Shown: piece after piece, positions 59,136-64,000 of the stretch
Numbering within the stretch: the stretch's first letter is position 1
How the letters are laid out: each line of letters opens with the position of its first letter
Source of the DNA: Paludibacteraceae bacterium
Lineage (GTDB): Bacteria > Bacteroidota > Bacteroidia > Bacteroidales > Paludibacteraceae
Assembly: GCA_905234685.1 (NCBI GenBank)
Contig: CAJOIR010000006.1
Coordinates: forward strand, 1-64,000
Length of the DNA: 64,000 bases
Direction: 5' to 3'
Notes under the pieces: model-generated
Seen by the model: the letters and a program-made list of their open reading frames with translations, nothing else
Told to the model about the DNA's origin: nothing
The model's database searches: none
Translations under genes and position numbers: made by a program

Positions 59136-61892
59136 TCAGAACAATGACAGTTGGTCGTCAACAGGAAGAGAGTCATCGGGGACATCGGCATTGATGGTCA
59201 TAGGCACATCAAAGTCATTTGCATTTACGGCTTGCTCATCTCCTTGCTGAGTGTCTGTGTTTTCTGGAGTCTCCTCTTCGTTTGGCTCTATCGTCTCTTC
59301 CTGTGGTTCAACCTCTTCTTCAATCTCTTCTTCAACCACTGGTGATATGTCTTCTATCGACTCCACTTCATGTGTAGTCAGGCGTTTCCCTCTTGCGGTA
59401 GGACCTTTAACAGCAATGAAGTCCTGCATGAATACTGTGAGGTCATCTCTTGTCTTATCCTTGAAGTGAATGAGGAAGGTGGCTTCGCTGTTGTCTGTAA
59501 GAAGCTTCATGCGTGACTCTGGATTCTCTCCAAGGAAGTTCTGTGGCTTGGCGTTGGCGGTATTCAACATAAAGCGCTTGGCATACCAATACCCTTGGTC
59601 TGCGTCCCAAAGTACAAGCGACCAGGTCTTTTCCGTGTTGAACTTCTCTATCCTGAATATATTCTGCTCGAAGTGAGCTGTCAGTTCAAAGGTGGTAGTA
59701 TAGAAGTCACCCGTTTCAGTGATGACAAGCACTCGGTCTTCACTTTGGAACTCGCCAAGGTAAGTCCCCATGCCGTCGTAGTTGATGCGTAGTACGTCTG
59801 GGTCGAACCATACCTTTCTGCCTCCAAGAGTTGAGATGCCTTTCTGCTTGAGTGTGATGCTCTTCACCTTGAACTTGGTAAGAAGGTTGCCTCTGCTTGA
59901 CCTGCCCTTAACCGCAAGTTCTGACAAGTCTTTGAGCACCTCAAGACGTTTCAGTTTCAGTCCCGGGTCGAGTTGTACGCGTATCACCTCTGCCTCTCCG
60001 TTGGGGTTGGCGGTGAAGTACATCACGCGTGATCCGGCAGTTCCCATAGTGAGGTCATATTCCTTGTCACGTGCCAGACCGGTCGCGGCAAAGCGCTTCA
60101 TATAGTATGGTCCGTTCTTGCCGTCACGATAGACCACATTATATATGGTGCGCTCGTCATTCTTTTTGAACACAGCTATATGTAGAATATTGGTGCCGAC
60201 AAACACCTTCTCTTGCACACGGATTATCTTGTATTTGCCGTCACGATAGAAGATGATGATGTCGTCAAGGTCTGAGCAGTCGAATAGGTAAGTGTTCTTT
60301 TTGAGTGATGTGCCAATGAAACCTTCCTCCTGATTGATATACATCTTTTGGTTCGCCTCCACAACAGTCTTGGCATTGATGCTGGCAAAGTTGCGTACTT
60401 CTGTACGACGGGGATACTTGTTTCCGTACTTCTCTTTCAGGCTCTCAAACCATGAGATGGTATAGTCTGTCAGATGGCTGAGGTTGTGCTTTATCTCACG
60501 CAGTTTGCCCTCAAGAGCTTTCAGTTGCTCGTCTGCTTTCTTCGAGTCGTACTTTGTTATACGAACCATCTTTATTTCAAGCAGACGGTATAGGTCGTCA
60601 TCAGTCACTTCTCTTATCAGTTTCTCTACATACGGCGCAATGGCAGTACGTATGAACTTGATAGCCTTCTCAGGAGACGTGGCGTCCTCGAACCCCTTCT
60701 CTTTATAAATACGCTGCTCAATGAATATTTTCTCTAACGAAACGAAAAAATACTGCTCCTCTGTCTCGTGTTTCTGTATCTCCAGTTCCCAGCGTAGCAG
60801 CTCCTTTGTGTGGTCGGCAGACAACTGTAAGAGGTTGCTGACATTGGTGAACACAGGTTTCTTGTCCTGTATGACACAGCAGTTGGGTGAAATGCTGACC
60901 TCACAGTCGGTAAAGGCATAGAGAGCGTCTATTGTCTTGTCAGAAGAGGCACCGGGCTGAAGCTGAACTACTATCTCAGCCTCTGCAGCCGTATTGTCAT
61001 CCACCTTGCGTATTTTTATTTTGCCTTTCTGGTTGGCACGCAGTATGGTCTCTATGATGCTTGCTGAAGTTGTGCCGAACGGAATCTCGGTGATGATAAG
61101 CGTCTTGTTGTCTGCCGACTTGGTTATCTTGCTTCTTATCTTCACCACTCCTCCGCGTTCTCCGTCATTATACTTGCTTACATCAATAGAGCCTCCTGTT
61201 GGGAAATCCGGGAAAAGTTGGAACTCCTCTCCGCGCAGGTAAGCCAAAGAAGCATCGCAGAGTTCACAGAAGTTATGTGGTAATATCTTTGAGTTCAGGC
61301 CGACAGCTATACCCTCTACTCCTTGAGCCAGAAGCAGTGGAAACTTGACAGGCAGGTTTACAGGTTCTTTCTTGCGACCGTCGTAAGAAAGCATCCAGTG
61401 TGTGGTCTTTGGGTTGAACACCGTCTCCAGAGCAAACTTGCTTAGACGCGCCTCTATATAACGGGGGGCGGCGGCACCGTCGCCTGTGAGAATGTTTCCC
61501 CAGTTACCCTGACAGTCAATGAGTAGGTCTTTCTGTCCGAGTTGCACAAGAGCATCTCCTATGGAAGCGTCGCCATGCGGGTGATACTGCATAGTCTGAC
61601 CTACGATGTTAGCCACCTTGTTGTAGCGGCCGTCATCAACCATTTTCATGGCATGCAGAATACGCCGCTGAACGGGCTTCAGACCATCATATACATCTGG
61701 CACGGCACGTTCCAGTATCACGTATGAGGCATAATCAAGAAACCAGTCTTGATACATGCCTGTCAGGTGATACTTGACAGAGTCGTTGAACGTACTCTTT
61801 ACCTTCAATGGCTGTTGTGCAGTGTTCTCGGCATCACCGTTATCCACCGCCTCGGCGCCTGAAACTACTATGTCTTCTTCAGGGTCGCTCAT
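59136..61892 (-). CDS. parC: DNA topoisomerase IV subunit A
   Basis: Breaks and rejoins DNA to decatenate chromosomes, with ParE. The 918-residue protein has the winged-helix catalytic region with the Tyr in AAPRYIEARL, the quinolone region YHPHGDASIGDAL, the family opening LDYASYVILERAVPDVYDGLKPVQRRIL in parts, and a C-terminal beta-pinwheel with KGISTLGGRKVW and GRSSRGNLLTKF. An acidic Glu/Asp-rich tail (EEEIEEEVEPQEETIEPNEEE in parts, ~residues 855-905) is typical of the phylum. It overlaps the small membrane protein gene as ATGA. Confidence 0.94.
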   Translation of the reverse strand: MSDPEEDIVVSGAEAVDNGDAENTAQQPLKVKSTFNDSVKYHLTGMYQDWFLDYASYVILERAVPDVYDGLKPVQRRILHAMKMVDDGRYNKVANIVGQTMQYHPHGDASIGDALVQLGQKDLLIDCQGNWGNILTGDGAAAPRYIEARLSKFALETVFNPKTTHWMLSYDGRKKEPVNLPVKFPLLLAQGVEGIAVGLNSKILPHNFCELCDASLAYLRGEEFQLFPDFPTGGSIDVSKYNDGERGGVVKIRSKITKSADNKTLIITEIPFGTTSASIIETILRANQKGKIKIRKVDDNTAAEAEIVVQLQPGASSDKTIDALYAFTDCEVSISPNCCVIQDKKPVFTNVSNLLQLSADHTKELLRWELEIQKHETEEQYFFVSLEKIFIEQRIYKEKGFEDATSPEKAIKFIRTAIAPYVEKLIREVTDDDLYRLLEIKMVRITKYDSKKADEQLKALEGKLREIKHNLSHLTDYTISWFESLKEKYGNKYPRRTEVRNFASINAKTVVEANQKMYINQEEGFIGTSLKKNTYLFDCSDLDDIIIFYRDGKYKIIRVQEKVFVGTNILHIAVFKKNDERTIYNVVYRDGKNGPYYMKRFAATGLARDKEYDLTMGTAGSRVMYFTANPNGEAEVIRVQLDPGLKLKRLEVLKDLSELAVKGRSSRGNLLTKFKVKSITLKQKGISTLGGRKVWFDPDVLRINYDGMGTYLGEFQSEDRVLVITETGDFYTTTFELTAHFEQNIFRIEKFNTEKTWSLVLWDADQGYWYAKRFMLNTANAKPQNFLGENPESRMKLLTDNSEATFLIHFKDKTRDDLTVFMQDFIAVKGPTARGKRLTTHEVESIEDISPVVEEEIEEEVEPQEETIEPNEEETPENTDTQQGDEQAVNANDFDVPMTINADVPDDSLPVDDQLSLF

Positions 61893-62056
61893 TCAACGTA
61901 GCGGTTGATGAAGATATAAGCGAGTATACCTGCAACCTCAAGCACGAGGCTGGAAGTAAGCAGTGCATTGGAAGGAACCCAGAAATAGTAAATCACGAGG
62001 CATAATACTCCCAAAATAACGAGTACTGCTCCTAAGTTTTTAAGAATAGTATTCAT
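61889..62056 (-). CDS. 55-residue membrane protein coupled to parC
   Basis: A small ORF, MNTILKNLGAVLVILGVLCL at the start and a second hydrophobic segment (ALLTSSLVLEVAGILAYIF) before an ending NRYVE. Two transmembrane helices fill almost all of its 55 residues. Its TGA overlaps the parC ATG as ATGA, so it is co-translated. Similar small double-helix proteins occur beside many Bacteroidota genes, but I do not know this family. It is too short for automatic calling with a 60-residue cut-off, so is easily missed. Confidence 0.7.
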   Translation of the reverse strand: MNTILKNLGAVLVILGVLCLVIYYFWVPSNALLTSSLVLEVAGILAYIFINRYVE

Positions 62057-62089
62057 AAGAATGATATGTTTTTGTTGTGTATATTACGT

Positions 62090-62740
62090 TTATAGTTTCT
62101 CGCCGTATGCGAGGTCGCCTGCGTCACCCAGTCCTGGCACTATATACTTGTGCGGATTGAGCACAGGGTCAATAGCTGCGGTATAGAGCGTCACTTCCGC
62201 CGGCAGGGTCTTCTGCAGATATTCCAAGGCTTGAGGTGTAGCCAGCACTGATGCCAGATACACTTTCTTCGGCATGCCTTTTTCAAGCAGTGCTCTGTAC
62301 GCCACTTCCATGCTACTGCCTGTGGCAAGCATAGGGTCACAGATGATAAGCGTCTTGCCTTCAAGCGAAGGAGATGCTATGTATTCGGTGTGAATAACAA
62401 ACTCTGTTTCTGATGTGTACTTTCTGTAGGCACTCACGAAGGCATTCTCTGCATGGTCGAGATAACTAAGGAATCCTTGATGGAAAGGCAGACCGGCACG
62501 TAGGATAGTAGCAATGACAATCTGCTCTTCAGGTACATTCACATGGGCGGTGTCAAGAGGGGTCTGAACTGCTTCGTCGGCATAGTTGAAACTCTTCGAC
62601 ATCTCGTAGGCTATTACCTCCCCGACACGCTCTATGTTGCGCCGGAATCGCATAGAGTCTGTCTGGATAGTCTGACTGCGCAACTCCTTCATGAAAGAGT
62701 TGAGCAGCGAGTTCTGCTCGTTGAGATTGATTACTTTCAT
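62090..62740 (-). CDS. upp: uracil phosphoribosyltransferase
   Basis: Salvage enzyme that makes UMP from uracil and PRPP. The 216-residue protein shows ILRAGLPFHQGFL, the PRPP-binding loop ICDPMLATGSSMEVAY and the uracil site near the end, YIVPGLGDAGDLAYG. Length and order fit. It is co-directional with the small membrane gene and parC, 33 bp upstream of the former. Confidence 0.95.
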   Translation of the reverse strand: MKVINLNEQNSLLNSFMKELRSQTIQTDSMRFRRNIERVGEVIAYEMSKSFNYADEAVQTPLDTAHVNVPEEQIVIATILRAGLPFHQGFLSYLDHAENAFVSAYRKYTSETEFVIHTEYIASPSLEGKTLIICDPMLATGSSMEVAYRALLEKGMPKKVYLASVLATPQALEYLQKTLPAEVTLYTAAIDPVLNPHKYIVPGLGDAGDLAYGEKL

Positions 62741-62762
62741 CAGCTGATTGTGTTTCCTGTTC

Positions 62763-63443
62763 TTACTTCTCTGCCTGCAGTTTTGCCATCTTCTGGGCGT
62801 CTTTCATCTTGTTCTTGGTAGCCTTGATCTCGTTCTTCAGCATCTGGCTCTGCAGTTTGTTGGTCTGCATGAGATTCTTCAGCTTGGCCTCTTTGTCTTT
62901 AAGGTCCAAGTCGAAAGATGAGAGTGCTATCATGTCATCTTTCAGTGTCTCGCGGTCATTCTTGATGTCGCGTATGTGGAGTTCGCGGTCATTCTCGTTG
63001 TCGCGGATACGTGCCTCACGCTCTTCCAGAGAGGCATTGGTCTGGGCAAGCGATTGCTGGTCAAGAGCCGCATCTTTCAGGAGAGCCTTGCGCTGCTTCT
63101 CTATTTCCTTCAACTCTTTCTTGTCTGACTTCTCCTGTGTCTTGTAAACCTTCTCCTGTGCATTCAGTTGTTTCTTGCGCTGCTTGTTGAGTTTCACCTG
63201 AGCCTTGTAGTAATTACGCTCACTCTTTGCGGTCTTCTGAGCCAGTCCGAGAGCGTCTTTGTCAGCTTTCACCTGACGGCTTACTGCCTCAAGTTCGGTT
63301 ATATACTGCTCGTCACCACCTGCCTGTTGGCGCAATGAGTCAAGGTCGAATTCTACGACATTGACATTGATAGGAGTAACCGTCTGTGCACTAAGCACCA
63401 TACAGAATGCTGCACATGCAGCGAGTAAAATAGTTCTTTTCAT
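62763..63443 (-). CDS. secreted coiled-coil protein
   Basis: A 226-residue protein with signal peptide (MKRTILLAACAAFCMVLSAQ). The mature part from ~residue 40 to the end is nearly all charged heptad-like sequence, rich in Lys, Glu, Asp, Gln and Ala (for example KLNKQRKKQLNAQEKVYKTQEKSDK in part), so a long coiled coil. The first ~20 mature residues (TVTPINVNVVEFDLDSL) differ. A periplasmic structural or sensory role is plausible but not shown. It sits between upp and the LytTR regulator gene. ATG at 63443 gives the signal peptide; longer in-frame starts add a polar leader. Confidence 0.75.
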   Translation of the reverse strand: MKRTILLAACAAFCMVLSAQTVTPINVNVVEFDLDSLRQQAGGDEQYITELEAVSRQVKADKDALGLAQKTAKSERNYYKAQVKLNKQRKKQLNAQEKVYKTQEKSDKKELKEIEKQRKALLKDAALDQQSLAQTNASLEEREARIRDNENDRELHIRDIKNDRETLKDDMIALSSFDLDLKDKEAKLKNLMQTNKLQSQMLKNEIKATKNKMKDAQKMAKLQAEK

Positions 63444-63489
63444 AATGATATGTTTTTTATGTTTCTTTGTCTTGTTATGGTTTTCTCTA

Positions 63490-64000
63490 TCAGACAAACT
63501 TCTCCAGGAATCGTGCACTATATGTCTTTGACACGGGTATCTTTGGCAGTTTGTCATTGCCGAAGTCTATCATCAGTCCCTCGTCAGTCTTGCTGAGCAC
63601 TTTTATTGCCGAGAAGTTGACCAGATACGAGCGGTTGCAGCGTACAAGCCCGTGATGTCCGAACTCTTCATCTATTCTTTTCAGAGTGTTGCGCAACACA
63701 TAATGCGGCATCTTGTTACCGTTCTGATAGTATATAATCACGTAGTTGTCGGAAGACTCTATGTAATACAGTGCGGAGACGGGGATAGAGAGTTTGAGTT
63801 CTCCCCTTTCATCGCGGAAATTATATGTTTCCGCTACTCCTCCTGTGCCGGCCGGTGCCGGAACAATAGTGGCGCCTTTCAAGGCCTTCAGTTCCTCTTC
63901 TAAACGTGCTATCTGTTTGCTCTTGTCTGCCAGAGCGCACAGCATCATTGATACCGAATAAGGGATAAACAGTATAAACAATGTGTCAAGCAGTGCTTCC
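63490..64000 (-). CDS. LytTR-type DNA-binding regulator (5' end outside the window)
   Basis: The reading frame continues past position 64000, so the N-terminus is missing. The visible ~169 residues begin with hydrophobic membrane segments (EALLDTLFILFIPYSVSMMLCAL) and a coiled linker (KQIARLEEELKAL), then a LytTR domain from ~80 residues before the end: ALYYIESSDNYVIIYY, LVRCNRSYLVNFSAIKV, and PVSKTYSARFLEKFV. LytTR domains bind DNA as response regulators; here a membrane-anchored form without a receiver domain is inferred. The target is unknown; the coiled-coil protein gene is 46 bp downstream. Confidence 0.82.
   Translation of the reverse strand, partial: EALLDTLFILFIPYSVSMMLCALADKSKQIARLEEELKALKGATIVPAPAGTGGVAETYNFRDERGELKLSIPVSALYYIESSDNYVIIYYQNGNKMPHYVLRNTLKRIDEEFGHHGLVRCNRSYLVNFSAIKVLSKTDEGLMIDFGNDKLPKIPVSKTYSARFLEKFV

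Noticed and set aside
59136..61892. parC considered as gyrA
   Set aside because: The catalytic site reads AAPRYIEARL and the quinolone region HPHGDASIGDAL, typical of Bacteroidota ParC; GyrA has SAMRYTEARL-type sequence and a GyrA box, not seen here.

Overview
This window reads as a stretch of chromosome from a member of the Bacteroidales (Bacteroidota), most like the Prevotellaceae/Bacteroidaceae. The reasons are direct: nearly every transcription unit starts at a TAnnTTTG -7 box with a TTG/TTTG element about 20 bp upstream, Shine-Dalgarno sites are mostly absent, lipoproteins and outer-membrane barrels are very common, and several families are typical of the phylum (GldB, DUF4294, DUF5686-like, a two-CBM20 MalQ, an OPT transporter, an LplT-like MFS protein). 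No phage, insertion sequence or CRISPR array is visible.

Layout. 0-6.9 kb (+): end of an unknown gene, then an operon malQ - tsaE - barrel-like protein - S41 peptidase lipoprotein - LolD-like ATPase - gldB. 7.0-7.7 kb (-): a secreted unknown. 8.0-12.0 kb (+): fructose-bisphosphate aldolase, a barrel protein, an alpha/beta hydrolase lipoprotein and an unknown lipoprotein. 12.0-17.4 kb (-): Cys-rich CWC-type mini-protein, LplT-like MFS, sufS, a PorV/FadL-like protein and a helix-hairpin-helix barrel protein. 17.6-23.1 kb: AraC regulator, DUF4294, cca, and a tandem pair of propeller-like proteins. 23.4-28.1 kb (+): tRNA-Asn, PfkB kinase, plsC, ddl, polyprenyl synthase, an unknown. 28.1-31.9 kb: an AT-rich accessory patch with an AAA/DUF4143 ATPase, the 3' remnant of a paralogue of the preceding gene, two lipoproteins and a long rod-like non-coding RNA with its own promoter and terminator. 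31.9-44.1 kb (-): one long co-oriented cluster headed by ileS, then a small lipoprotein, a giant AsmA-like protein, a Thr/Ser-rich lipoprotein, an M3 peptidase and two NlpC/P60 peptidases. 44.4-51.6 kb (+): OPT transporter, LolC/E-like permease, lipoprotein, XerD-like recombinase, DUF5686-like protein. 51.6-54.8 kb (-): GH13 enzyme, UbiA prenyltransferase, maf. 55.1-59.0 kb (+): M13 peptidase, membrane protein, tRNA-Met, rpmH, rbfA. 59.1-64 kb (-): LytTR regulator (cut by the window end), coiled-coil protein, upp, a 55-residue membrane protein coupled to parC.

How the genes fit together. Most of the window is core housekeeping: alpha-glucan use (malQ, GH13), glycolysis (fba), tRNA maturation and charging (tsaE, cca, ileS, two tRNAs), ribosome biogenesis (rpmH, rbfA), cell wall and lipid synthesis (ddl, plsC, polyprenyl synthase, UbiA), chromosome topology (parC) and envelope maintenance (Lol-type ABC parts, AsmA, peptidases). 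The less expected content is between genes: several short tandem arrays with an 11-bp or 22-bp period (including five phased A-tracts and an 11-bp ladder of -7-box-like motifs), dispersed TGTCAACTG-type palindromes that even enter ileS, and the structured RNA at 31.2-31.4 kb.
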